This document shows positions 1 through 7,864 of a DNA stretch of 64,000 nucleotides, one piece after another. Every line of letters begins with the position of its first letter. The stretch's first letter is position 1. Made by a program: the position numbers and the translations under genes. The notes beneath the pieces were generated by a model, which was given only the letters and a program-made list of their open reading frames with translations, searched no databases and had not been told where the DNA came from. This DNA comes from Flavobacterium salmonis. Lineage in GTDB: Bacteria > Bacteroidota > Bacteroidia > Flavobacteriales > Flavobacteriaceae. The stretch spans positions 186,001 through 250,000 of the forward strand of contig NZ_CAIJDP010000062.1 in NCBI RefSeq assembly GCF_903819435.1, in the 5' to 3' direction.

Positions 1-387
1 GGTGAACATTGTGGGCTTTATGAAGATTTTGTTAATGCGAAAATAAAAAACTTAAAGGAAAGTATACTTTATATTCCTGAAGTTTATATGATGAAATATG
101 ATGCATGGAGATTTAGTGAAACGCTTAGAGATGAAAAAGAGATTAAGAAACTTTTAGAAGATTATAAATATAAGTTTCAGTTTATAAAAGATGAAGATTT
201 GGAGAAAAAAATTTTAGATAATGAAGATATTTATTATTTAAGATATGTTAGTATGAATGGAAATAAATACTTACAAATTGTAAATGCAAAGTCTGGTGAT
301 CCTGCATATTATATTTATGATGCGATGAGTTATAATTTAAAAGATGATGATTTTAAGAAAATTAATAAAGCTATAGAAGCTAAATGA
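1..387 (+). CDS. Hypothetical protein, 5'-truncated by window edge
   Basis: The reading frame is open from base 1 to the stop at 385-387, so the 128 visible residues are the C-terminal part of a longer protein. An ATG at 88 is internal and need not be the start. The visible part is soluble, highly charged and rich in Lys, Asp and Tyr, ending in a helix of the type DDDFKKINKAIEAK. I recognise no motif or family. A weak hairpin with a T-run follows, so it probably ends its own transcript before the amidase gene. No function is proposed. Confidence 0.6.
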   Translation, partial: GEHCGLYEDFVNAKIKNLKESILYIPEVYMMKYDAWRFSETLRDEKEIKKLLEDYKYKFQFIKDEDLEKKILDNEDIYYLRYVSMNGNKYLQIVNAKSGDPAYYIYDAMSYNLKDDDFKKINKAIEAK

Positions 388-404
388 TTTTAACTGTAAA
401 GAGG

Positions 405-434
405 ACGTATTCATTAATTTGGATGCGTTTTTTT
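405..434 (+). terminator. Rho-independent terminator-like hairpin
   Basis: ACGTATTC at 405-412 can pair with GGATGCGT at 421-428, with two G-U pairs, followed by a run of seven T. It follows the truncated first gene. It also argues against starting the next gene at 419, inside this hairpin. Confidence 0.5.
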
Positions 435-457
435 ATCTTTATATAAAATTAAGTATT

Positions 458-1225
458 ATGAAAATTGCACTTATTCAATCCAGTCTTGTTTGGGAAAGTC
501 CAAGTGATAACAGAATTAATCTTGAGGCTAAAATAACCGAAATAAAAGCTTCTGTTGATTTGATTGTGCTTCCGGAAATGTTTTCGACTGGATTTAGTAT
601 GAATGCCTCTAAAATAGCTGAAACTATGCAGGGAGAAACTGTTTTGTGGATGCAGACTTTAGCGAAAAGCCAAAATTGTGCGATTGCAGGAAGTCTGATT
701 ATTTCTGAGGAAGATAAATTCTATAATCGGTTATTGTTTGTTTTTCCGACTGGAGAAATCCAATATTATGATAAAAGACATTTGTTTACACTGGCAGGAG
801 AAGATAAGATTTATACTGCTGGGGCGAAAAAGCAGATTATTGAGTATAAAGGCTGGAAAATTTGCCTGCAGGTGTGTTATGATTTGCGTTTTCCTGTATT
901 TGTCAGAAATGTAGAAAACTATGATTTACTCCTGTATGTCGCCAACTGGCCTAAGGTAAGGATAAATGCGTGGGACATTCTGATGAAAGCCCGTGCAGTA
1001 GAAAATCTTACTTACACAATTGGAGTCAACAGAATAGGTGTTGATGCGAATAATCATCAATATAATGGTCATTCGCAAGTTGTTGATTATTTGGGAAATT
1101 ATATTTTAGAACCTCAGGAAAACGAAGGTGTTTTTATAGTTAAATTAGATACAAACAATATGCATGAAACCCGAAAAAAAATGGATTTCCTTAGGGATAA
1201 AGACAGGTTTGAAATTCAAGACTAA
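458..1225 (+). CDS. Nitrilase-superfamily amidohydrolase (omega-amidase/YafV type)
   Basis: A 255-residue carbon-nitrogen hydrolase. The catalytic Glu-Lys-Cys triad is visible: Glu40 in VLPEMFSTGF, Lys106 in YYDKRHLF and Cys140 in CLQVCYDLRFPVF. The CYDLRFP context and the length fit the YafV/omega-amidase branch, which hydrolyses 2-oxoglutaramate or 2-oxosuccinamate in methionine salvage and transaminase repair. That substrate is inferred. The start at 458 (MKIALIQSS) is preferred over an in-frame ATG at 419, which would add a non-conserved leader inside the upstream terminator. The stop overlaps the stop of the convergent lipoprotein gene. Confidence 0.88.
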   Translation: MKIALIQSSLVWESPSDNRINLEAKITEIKASVDLIVLPEMFSTGFSMNASKIAETMQGETVLWMQTLAKSQNCAIAGSLIISEEDKFYNRLLFVFPTGEIQYYDKRHLFTLAGEDKIYTAGAKKQIIEYKGWKICLQVCYDLRFPVFVRNVENYDLLLYVANWPKVRINAWDILMKARAVENLTYTIGVNRIGVDANNHQYNGHSQVVDYLGNYILEPQENEGVFIVKLDTNNMHETRKKMDFLRDKDRFEIQD

Positions 1226-2913
1226 AAAGCAGTTTTCTTTCTCTTTTTTTCTGCCTTTTGCTTGTCCTCTTCCTTCTTTTTTTCTAGCTCAGGACTGTAA
1301 GGTATACTTAAATCCATGGATTCAATTTTGTCCCAATTGGCATGCAGATCAATTTCTTCCTGATAATAAAAAACTTCCTCAGCATATCTTTTCTCCAAAT
1401 AATTACCAGGGTCATATCTTTTGTTGTTGTTATCATCATAAATTATTCGGACTGAATATACACTTGGTTCTAAAAGCAGAAAATCAAATTTAGTCTTGGA
1501 TTCAGAATAATCACTGGCTAACACAATATCCCCTTTTTTATTGGTTAGTTCAACAATAATCGGGAAACGTTTTACATTTTGTAAATTCAGCGTAAGATTT
1601 CCGTACTCTTCTATTTCACGTGTGTTCAGCTTATAGGATAAAGTATCATTAGATTTTTCATTAAGATCGGTTAAAGCACCTGGTAAAAACGTGAAATTAT
1701 ATTTTTGTGCGGGTTCTTTTTTAAAATCGAAATATAGTTTTTGTTCAAACTCATCATATTCTGTTGTATAAGGAACTGCAGTTGAATCTTTATTAACTAA
1801 TTGTATTTTGGACTTATCAAATTTGATAAGAGGAGTTGCAGTTTCAAGAGTAAATTTGTCTCTAAAATGTATCACACCATTTTGTAAAGCAGTAATATTC
1901 AGAGAGTCTTTTTTCTGGTTTTTGATTTTAAAATTAAACTTTTTCTCATAGTTATCTTTACTGATTTCAAGTGATAATGAATCTGCTTTTATTGGTTTGT
2001 ACCAAACTTGCAGCGAATCCTTTTTTGGAAATTGCGTTATGATAGTTTCAAGAACTTCATTACCGTTTTTAAGTACAATTTTAGGTTTCGAATCTTTAAA
2101 GTTTTGTTTTCCTTCATACGGAAGCAATAATCGGTTTCCGGATGCCTGAATTGGTTTGAAAGCCTTTAACGGAAGCCTTTCCTTAAATAATTCCAATTCA
2201 AAAACCGTATCATTAGGTATAGTTATAGGCTGTTTAAAAAAACCAATTTTATCATCCTTTGGGTTAAATTTATTGTTGTTCCCTTTGTCTTTTAAGGCTA
2301 CTAAAAGATATTTTCCTGCTTTTAGATTTTCTAGTCTAAAAGTGGTTAAGCTGTCTAAAGTATTGGTTATATAACGTGGATTTTCTTTATAAATAACAGA
2401 ATCTTTAAACTTATCATTAACCTCATAAAGCATAACAGTTACAAAATTATCGACAGTTTTGTCGTATGAATCTTTGATTTTTCCGTTTACGGCAAGAGAA
2501 TCAATATAAGTTCCTGTTGAAAATACATATTTGAATTGATTATACGGATTTCCTTCGTTATTATCTGCAATACTTTGCCCGAAATTCAGACTGTAAGTTG
2601 TGTTAAGCTTTAAAGTATCTAAAATTTTTATATTGATAAATTTACTTGCATTTGTAGGTGTAATAACAGGCGGATTTTTCATTGGTGGAGAAATAATCAA
2701 CTGTTTATTGGCATTTTTAAGTTTTACATATTCATCAAATGTCAGAATGATTTCATCGGCCTTAAAGTCAGTACTGAAATTTTTAGGAGAACTTGATTTT
2801 AAAATAGGAGCAAGTGTATCTTTTAAACCTCCGGTTATGCTGCCGCGCTTTGCGCAACTTATCATTAAAAATACCAATAAAAAAGTAAAATATTTTAAGT
2901 TGTTTTTCAACAT
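1222..2913 (-). CDS. Ig-like domain lipoprotein (Bacteroidota surface/periplasmic)
   Basis: A 563-residue protein starting MLKNNLKYFTFLLVFLMISCAKRGS. The hydrophobic segment followed by a lipobox-type Cys marks a lipoprotein. Residues about 30-130 resemble the bacterial Ig-like (SbsA Ig-like) domain: APILKSSSPKNFSTDF, then ITLTFDEYVKL-like and SLNFGQSIADNNEGNP strands. A carboxypeptidase-regulatory-like stretch (LENLKAGKYLLVALKD) is followed by more beta segments and a Lys-rich tail. The family is widespread in Bacteroidota and of unknown function. An upstream in-frame start at 2946 would add 11 residues before the signal peptide and is less likely. It converges on the amidase with overlapping stops. 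Confidence 0.8.
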   Translation of the reverse strand: MLKNNLKYFTFLLVFLMISCAKRGSITGGLKDTLAPILKSSSPKNFSTDFKADEIILTFDEYVKLKNANKQLIISPPMKNPPVITPTNASKFINIKILDTLKLNTTYSLNFGQSIADNNEGNPYNQFKYVFSTGTYIDSLAVNGKIKDSYDKTVDNFVTVMLYEVNDKFKDSVIYKENPRYITNTLDSLTTFRLENLKAGKYLLVALKDKGNNNKFNPKDDKIGFFKQPITIPNDTVFELELFKERLPLKAFKPIQASGNRLLLPYEGKQNFKDSKPKIVLKNGNEVLETIITQFPKKDSLQVWYKPIKADSLSLEISKDNYEKKFNFKIKNQKKDSLNITALQNGVIHFRDKFTLETATPLIKFDKSKIQLVNKDSTAVPYTTEYDEFEQKLYFDFKKEPAQKYNFTFLPGALTDLNEKSNDTLSYKLNTREIEEYGNLTLNLQNVKRFPIIVELTNKKGDIVLASDYSESKTKFDFLLLEPSVYSVRIIYDDNNNKRYDPGNYLEKRYAEEVFYYQEEIDLHANWDKIESMDLSIPYSPELEKKKEEDKQKAEKKRKKTAF

Positions 2914-3066
2914 AACGATTTGTGATTTAATTCCACAAAATAACAATTATATTTGCTTTAATCGAAATTTTTTATCGTTTTATTAGGTTTTAGAAGTTTG
3001 CGTAATGTTGTTTTTAAATTTAATAAAAAGTTATATGTGCAAAATTACAAACGGCATATAATTTCT

Positions 3067-3074
3067 TACATTTG
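3067..3074 (+). promoter_or_regulatory. Bacteroidota -7 box (TACATTTG)
   Basis: TACATTTG matches TAnnTTTG, the -7 element used by the Bacteroidota primary sigma factor. It ends 22 bp before a TTG codon at 3097 that would begin exactly at a lipoprotein signal peptide. It therefore helps choose that start. No clear -33 TTG was seen. Confidence 0.45.
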
Positions 3075-3096
3075 GCTTCAATTTAATTTACAGGTT

Positions 3097-4101
3097 TTGA
3101 AAAAGATTTTCTTTTTAGTATTGCTTTCCCTTTTGTTTATTTCGTGTAATGAAAATACTAAACCGACTGTTTCTTTTTACTATTGGAAAACCATTTTTAA
3201 ATTATCTGAAACAGAAAAAGAAATTCTCCGGGGAAATAATGTCCGTAAAATTTATATTCGTTATTTTGATATTGATTTAAATCCAAACGATACAAATCCA
3301 ATTCCTGTAACTCCAATTCGTTTTCAGGAAACAATGAATAATTTTGATGTTGTTCCGGTAATTTACATCAAAAATAAGGTAATGCTAAAACCGAACATTG
3401 ATATTGAAGATTTAGCCAAGAAAACTGTTCGATTGATAAACGAAATCAATTCTAAAAATAAAATTTACAGTAAGGAAATTCAAATTGACTGCGATTGGAC
3501 ACTTACAAGTAAGGAAAATTATTTGAAGTTTATTGATATATTCAAGAAGTTTTCAGGAAAGAAACTTTCAGCAACAATAAGGCTTCATCAGATAAAGTAT
3601 TTCAAAAAAACAAAGATTCCCAATGTAGATTCAGGAATTCTGATGTATTATAATATGGGAATCGTGGCTTCGGATTCTTTAAATTCTGTTTATGACAGGA
3701 AAATTGCTGAACGTTATCTTAAAAGTTTAAAAAAATATCCTCTACATCTTGATTTTGCTTTGCCAATATATTCCTGGGCTGTTCATATCAAAAATCATAG
3801 AGTAGTTGGATTACGGTCAAAATTAAATATTTCAGAACTTAAAAAAGATGGAAATTTCAAACAAATAAGCTCTGTTTTTTTTAAGGTTATACATTCTAAT
3901 TATAAAAACGGCATATTTTATGAAGAAAATGATGTGCTGAAAATAGAAGCCATTTCATCAGAGGATTTAATCGAAATGGCGGAAGATCTGAATGACAATA
4001 GCCCTCAAAAACCAAACGAAATTATTTTTTACGATTTAGACGAATACAATTTAAAAAACTATGAAAAGAATATTTTTGAACAAGTTATTTCTTGTTTCTA
4101 G
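3097..4101 (+). CDS. Exported lipoprotein, possible TIM-barrel fold
   Basis: About 334 residues if begun at the TTG at 3097, giving (L/M)KKIFFLVLLSLLFISCNE, a signal peptide with lipobox Cys. The frame is open further upstream to another TTG at 2998, but that leader is non-hydrophobic and lies before the -7 box. The body has alternating strand and helix segments (VRKIYIRYFDIDLN, VVPVIYIKN, KEIQIDCDWT, SGILMYYNMGI, LDFALPIYSWAV) that look like a TIM barrel resembling DUF3142-type proteins. This is a weak fold-level guess. The next gene starts inside its 3' end with a 41-nt overlap, so the two are probably co-translated and functionally linked. Confidence 0.7.
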   Translation: MKKIFFLVLLSLLFISCNENTKPTVSFYYWKTIFKLSETEKEILRGNNVRKIYIRYFDIDLNPNDTNPIPVTPIRFQETMNNFDVVPVIYIKNKVMLKPNIDIEDLAKKTVRLINEINSKNKIYSKEIQIDCDWTLTSKENYLKFIDIFKKFSGKKLSATIRLHQIKYFKKTKIPNVDSGILMYYNMGIVASDSLNSVYDRKIAERYLKSLKKYPLHLDFALPIYSWAVHIKNHRVVGLRSKLNISELKKDGNFKQISSVFFKVIHSNYKNGIFYEENDVLKIEAISSEDLIEMAEDLNDNSPQKPNEIIFYDLDEYNLKNYEKNIFEQVISCF

Positions 4102-6382
4102 CGGCATTTTACTTTTTGCTTACAGTATTATTTACGCTTGCGCAGATGGTTATGACTGGGATTATTTTGGTTATAATTCAAATTTTACCCCGGAAACATT
4201 TGCAGATAAATCGTATTCGCCGCTTTTTTTATCAGGTGATATTTTCTACGGAATTAGGTTTGATAGTGAACACAATTCTCGTTTTAATGACAACATAAAA
4301 TCAGATTGGGAAACGTTTTTAAAAGGAAAAGCAGATGCTCCAACAGTAAAATATTTCATGATTGGTCTGGATGACGAGAGATCGTATGAAAAACGAGATA
4401 AACGGCCAGAAAATAAAGTTGAGATTGAGCAGCTTCATGTTTTTTATAAAACAAAAAAAGAGAATAAAGCTTCGCTGAAATGGGGTAAAAAAATTAGTTT
4501 GAAAGATAATAAAATAAAGAGTTTTATTGAATTTCTATATTTAGCTCAAAAAATAGAAACTGTTTCTTTAGGCGATAGTTATTGGAGTTATGAGCCGGTT
4601 GTCGCGAAAACATTTGATGATGCAAAAATGATTCAGTCGATCGAGAATGTTTACAATACGACCTCAGATCCCTTTCTGAAAAACCGATACTGGTTTCTGA
4701 CAATGAAGGCGCGTTTTTATAGTACGGACAAACAAAAAGCGATTTTGTTTTTTAATAAAACTGAAGCTAATGTTGTTAAAAATACCTTGTATTATCGTGC
4801 ACTTGCTTATGTGGCAGGTATCAATTATAAACAAAAAAAATATGCAGTTTCTAATTATTTGTATGCAAAGGTTTTTGATAAATGCCCAGAAATGAGAGTG
4901 GTGACGGCATATTGTTTTAATCCAAAAAGTGAATCCGATTGGAACAAATCATTGGCAATGGCCAAAAATAATAAAGAGAAAGCTGCTCTTTGGGCCATTC
5001 ACGGTTATCATAAAGATGAAAAACAGGCTATTGAAAAGATTTACGAACTGGATCCGAAAAGTGAACACTTAAATTATCTCGTAACGCGATTGGTTAATAA
5101 ACAGGAAGAAGGTATAAATAATTCCTTTAAACAGAATGCCGGAGAAAATCTTCCGATGAAAGAACAGTCAATCGAAGAAAATAGAACTGAAAATTATGCA
5201 AAACTGGATAAAAATGCATTTGATTTAATTGCTAAAATTTCCGCTGCAGGAAATACAGAAAGACCTTATTTGTGGGATATTGCATTAGGGTATCTGCAAA
5301 CATTAAAAGGAGATTTTGCAAATGTAGACAAGAATTTTGATAAAGCCGAAAAAACACTTCCAAAAACTGAACTGGCAGGTTATCAGTTAAGATTGTTAAG
5401 ATTTGTAAATAATATGAGTAAAATTGATAAACTTACAGATAAAAATGAAAAAACAATTCTGGCTGATTTGAATTGGCTTTATAATGAACTTCCAAAAAAA
5501 TATAGAGGACAGGAATTTCGTTATGAAAATGCAGTACAATGGAGCAAAAATTATTTAGCAGTTCTGTACAGCGCAAAAGCAAATCCTGTAATGGCTGAAC
5601 TTTTTGGTTCTTCTAATTATGGATATTGGAGTTCGGGAAGCACTTTTTATAACAATGAAAAAGATTTGTTAGACATGAAAGCATTCCTGAGTAAATCCAA
5701 TAAAACCGAAATGGAGAAAATTGCTGCCGGAATTTATCCTTTAAAATTAAAAGATATTAATAACTTTCAGGCAGTTCAGGCCACTTATAAGAATAAAATT
5801 CCTGAAGCTATTGTTTTTATGCAACAGGCAGATTCTGTTCAATATTTTACTTTTTCAGGAAATCCGTTTAATGGAAATATAAAAGACTGTCATGATTGTG
5901 ATCATGCGGCGTATCAAAAAAAGAAATATACCCAAATCGAATTTTTGACTACCATAAAAGCGATGCAGCATAAAATAACTCAAAAGGAAGATGTTTACAC
6001 CAATAGTTTGTTGTTAGGAAACGCATTTTATAATATTACTTATTTTGGAAACGGAAGAAGCTTCTATGAAATTAGTATTTCAAGTGAAAATACAGGGGCT
6101 TATTCTTGTGATGTTTCTAAAATGTATTATAAAAAAGCATTTGATGCAGCAACAACTAAAGAGCAGAAAGCAAAATGTATTTATATGATGGCAAAATGCG
6201 AACGAAATGAATACTACAATACCAAATATAAAAATGTTAGCTGGTGGGACAGACAGGATGATAAAGTGAATTTTATTGCCTGGGAAGGATTTAAGACATT
6301 AAAAAAAGACTATTCTGATACGAAATATTATGAGGATGTAATCGCTGAATGCAGTTATTTTAATACTTATGTCAATCAATAA
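4061..6382 (+). CDS. Large exported protein of unknown function, TPR-like helical repeats
   Basis: 773 residues with an N-terminal signal segment (LFLVSSGILLFAYSIIYA) followed by CADGYDWDYFGYNSNFTPE. The Cys after the hydrophobic stretch could be a weak lipobox (IYAC). The middle has helical repeats with TPR-like spacing (LAYVAGINYKQKKYAVSNYLYAKVFDKCPE; IALGYLQTLKGDFANVDKNFDKAEK). The C-terminus contains CHDCDHAAYQ and an aromatic-rich end. I do not recognise a named family. The 41-nt overlap with the upstream lipoprotein suggests an exported two-protein unit, perhaps a substrate-handling pair at the outer membrane. This is inference only. Confidence 0.75.
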   Translation: MKRIFLNKLFLVSSGILLFAYSIIYACADGYDWDYFGYNSNFTPETFADKSYSPLFLSGDIFYGIRFDSEHNSRFNDNIKSDWETFLKGKADAPTVKYFMIGLDDERSYEKRDKRPENKVEIEQLHVFYKTKKENKASLKWGKKISLKDNKIKSFIEFLYLAQKIETVSLGDSYWSYEPVVAKTFDDAKMIQSIENVYNTTSDPFLKNRYWFLTMKARFYSTDKQKAILFFNKTEANVVKNTLYYRALAYVAGINYKQKKYAVSNYLYAKVFDKCPEMRVVTAYCFNPKSESDWNKSLAMAKNNKEKAALWAIHGYHKDEKQAIEKIYELDPKSEHLNYLVTRLVNKQEEGINNSFKQNAGENLPMKEQSIEENRTENYAKLDKNAFDLIAKISAAGNTERPYLWDIALGYLQTLKGDFANVDKNFDKAEKTLPKTELAGYQLRLLRFVNNMSKIDKLTDKNEKTILADLNWLYNELPKKYRGQEFRYENAVQWSKNYLAVLYSAKANPVMAELFGSSNYGYWSSGSTFYNNEKDLLDMKAFLSKSNKTEMEKIAAGIYPLKLKDINNFQAVQATYKNKIPEAIVFMQQADSVQYFTFSGNPFNGNIKDCHDCDHAAYQKKKYTQIEFLTTIKAMQHKITQKEDVYTNSLLLGNAFYNITYFGNGRSFYEISISSENTGAYSCDVSKMYYKKAFDAATTKEQKAKCIYMMAKCERNEYYNTKYKNVSWWDRQDDKVNFIAWEGFKTLKKDYSDTKYYEDVIAECSYFNTYVNQ

Positions 6383-6415
6383 TTAAAAAGTTTTTTTACT
6401 CATGAATTTTATATT

Positions 6416-6820
6416 ATGGTGAATAAAATTGAACATATAGGAATTGCAGTAAAAAATATAGATGAAGCCAATATTTTGTTTGAGAAATTATTGGGTGTTC
6501 CGTCTTATAAAACAGAAATTGTGGAGTCAGAAAATGTAGTGACTTCTTTTTTTCAAACCGGAACAAATAAAATTGAACTCTTAATGGCAACAGACCCCGA
6601 AAGTCCAATTGCAAAGTTTTTAGAAAAAAAAGGAGAGGGAATTCATCACATTGCTTTTGATGTTGAAGATATAGAATCAGAAATTGTAAGGTTAAAAAGT
6701 GAAGGTTTTGTTTTGATAAATGAGAATCCAAAGCCTGGAGCAGACAATAAAATAGTAGTTTTTCTGCACCCTAAAAGCACAAACGGCGTTTTAGTAGAGC
6801 TTTGTCAGGAAATCAAATGA
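6416..6820 (+). CDS. mce: Methylmalonyl-CoA epimerase
   Basis: A 134-residue vicinal-oxygen-chelate (VOC) fold protein. It interconverts (S)- and (R)-methylmalonyl-CoA, linking propionyl-CoA to succinyl-CoA. The two VOC half-repeats are visible: IEHIGIAVKN with metal ligand His7, IELLMATDPESPIAKFLEKKG, GIHHIAFDVEDIE with the second His, and GVLVELCQE with the terminal Glu ligand. The length is typical for the family. It sits 33 bp after the preceding exported protein in the same direction and may share its transcript, though no functional link is evident. Confidence 0.9.
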   Translation: MVNKIEHIGIAVKNIDEANILFEKLLGVPSYKTEIVESENVVTSFFQTGTNKIELLMATDPESPIAKFLEKKGEGIHHIAFDVEDIESEIVRLKSEGFVLINENPKPGADNKIVVFLHPKSTNGVLVELCQEIK

Positions 6821-6911
6821 TTTTTAAGATTGAATAATTGGTTGATAATCAATTTAATTTTAAATAAGAATCGTTAATATTGAAATTAAGTGCAAATGAT
6901 AGTCTAAAATA

Positions 6912-6943
6912 TTTGGAGCAAATAAAAAATAGTAGTAATATTG
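6912..6943 (+). promoter_or_regulatory. tRNA promoter (-33 TTTG, -7 TAATATTG)
   Basis: TTTG at 6912-6915 and TAATATTG at 6936-6943, spaced by 20 bp, fit the Bacteroidota TTTG-N19-TAnnTTTG pattern with one mismatch. The tRNA begins 13 bp downstream. Confidence 0.5.
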
Positions 6944-6955
6944 CATCCTCAAACC

Positions 6956-7029
6956 GGTCCTATAGCTCAGCTGGTTAGAGCACCTGACTCATAATCAGGT
7001 GGTCCCTGGTTCGAGCCCAGGTGGGACCA
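6956..7029 (+). tRNA. tRNA with CAU anticodon (elongator Met or Ile2)
   Basis: A complete 74-nt cloverleaf. Acceptor GGTCCTA pairs with TGGGACC, the D-arm has TAGCTCAGCTGGTTAGAGCA, the anticodon stem CCTGA/TCAGG holds loop CTCATAA (anticodon CAT), and the T-arm is CCTGG-TTCGAGC-CCAGG. CCA is not encoded. The anticodon stem lacks the three G-C pairs of an initiator, so it is elongator tRNA-Met or the lysidine-modified tRNA-Ile2; the sequence alone does not decide. Its last bases are repeated at 11445-11457, marking it as an integration target. Confidence 0.93.
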
Positions 7030-7030
7030 C
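7018..7030 (+). repeat. att-like direct repeat, tRNA-proximal copy
   Basis: CAGGTGGGACCAC, the end of the tRNA T-arm plus acceptor strand, is identical to the copy at 11445-11457. tRNA 3' ends are common crossover cores for tyrosine recombinases. Flanking bases differ between the two copies (gagcc before this one, gata before the other). Confidence 0.75.
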
Positions 7031-7043
7031 ATAGAAAGTTTGT

Positions 7044-7083
7044 AAAGCCTTGATAATCCTAGAGATTGTTAAGGCTTTTTTAT
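7044..7083 (+). terminator. Terminator after tRNA, carried by the islet
   Basis: AAGCCTT-GATAATC pairs with GATTGTT-AAGGCTT (two G-U pairs) around loop CTAGA, followed by TTTTTTATT. It lies inside the islet and would replace the native tRNA terminator displaced to 11461. Confidence 0.75.
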
Positions 7084-7087
7084 TAGA

Positions 7088-7107
7088 GCTCAAACATATG
7101 CTCAAAC
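7088..7107 (+). repeat. Paired GCTCAAAC direct repeats near islet left end
   Basis: GCTCAAAC occurs at 7088-7095 and 7100-7107, 12 bp apart, and again at 11332-11339 just inside the right end. This could be an arm-type recombinase binding site set. Inference from position only. Confidence 0.4.
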
Positions 7108-7198
7108 TTCTTCGGAAAGCCTTACCACCATTGACTTTTATATACAATATATGTTTTTCAAAATAAAATTTAAAATGATATTGTTAAGTCAATATTAC

Positions 7199-7360
7199 AT
7201 GAAATTAATAGATCAAATTAATAATACAGAAACAGAGATAATGACATCTCAAAAGGATGTAACTGAAAAATGGTTAAACGCTAAATCGAAAGTGAAAAAT
7301 AATGTTGTAGATTGTAGTAATAATTCTTTTGAGTTTACAAAGTTTATAGATAAAAAATAA
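7199..7360 (+). CDS. Doubtful small ORF in islet
   Basis: 53 residues from the ATG at 7199 (MKLIDQINNTETEIMTSQKDV), or 69 from an ATG at 7151. It is polar and mostly helical, with one Cys and no recognisable domain. The only support is an open frame followed 55 bp later by a good terminator. The base composition of the islet makes short chance frames likely, so it may not be a gene. Confidence 0.25.
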   Translation: MKLIDQINNTETEIMTSQKDVTEKWLNAKSKVKNNVVDCSNNSFEFTKFIDKK

Positions 7361-7415
7361 TTATTTGGCTCTCCACTAAGCAATATATTGTTAACAAGTT
7401 TATTAGTCATTACGG

Positions 7416-7445
7416 AAAGTCCTTTTTCAAAAGAGGACTTTTTTA
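7416..7445 (+). terminator. Rho-independent terminator
   Basis: AAAGTCC (7416-7422) pairs with GGACTTT (7435-7441), with extra inner T-A pairs, followed by a T-run. It separates the islet left end from the two-gene unit starting at 7577. Confidence 0.7.
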
Positions 7446-7576
7446 ATTAAGTTTACACAGGAATCTCTTTTAAAAACTAACTGATGGTTAAATAATTTAT
7501 TTTGTGTTTTATTGTTTGAGATTTAAAAATTATGAGTTATCGAATCTAAAAATTTAATGTAATTATAACTAATCAA

Positions 7577-7864
7577 ATGAGTAATAAAATTAAGAATATA
7601 TCAATAATAATAAATCTTCTGATTTTAGTTTTGGCAATCTTTTGGATTAAGAAATCTAATTTTGATTATGAGCCAATTACTGTTGTTTGTGGACAATCGT
7701 TATCTTTAATTGTATTGGTTTTTGGCGAATCTATACAAAATAAATTTTTTGTAAAAGATGTTTCTAAATCAAAAGTGAATTTTGATATTGATAAAGAAGA
7801 TAAAGGAGAGTATAATATTTCTAATATTACTGATAGTTCAGAAATAAGAATTAAAAAAAGATAA
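7577..7864 (+). CDS. Small two-TM membrane protein, putative effector of STAND system
   Basis: 95 residues. Two hydrophobic segments are visible, about residues 8-24 (ISIIINLLILVLAIFWI) and 34-50 (ITVVCGQSLSLIVLVFG), then a charged tail ending in a short beta-like motif, YNISNITDSSEIRI (79-92). A similar motif occurs at residues 19-32 of the NTPase encoded directly downstream. The stop codon TAA is immediately followed by the ATG of that gene, so the pair is almost certainly co-translated. By analogy with bacterial NLR systems, this could be a membrane-perturbing effector activated by the NTPase. Function is inferred; no family is recognised. Confidence 0.7.
   Translation: MSNKIKNISIIINLLILVLAIFWIKKSNFDYEPITVVCGQSLSLIVLVFGESIQNKFFVKDVSKSKVNFDIDKEDKGEYNISNITDSSEIRIKKR

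Noticed and set aside
1164..1493. 109-codon plus-strand frame
   Set aside because: It lies antisense to the lipoprotein gene and overlaps the amidase end; Phe/Pro-rich composition typical of a shadow.
2600..2986. 128-codon plus-strand frame
   Set aside because: Antisense to the lipoprotein N-terminus; no motif and no start context.
6956..7029. Initiator tRNA-fMet
   Set aside because: The anticodon stem lacks the three consecutive G-C pairs of an initiator and the first acceptor pair is G-C.
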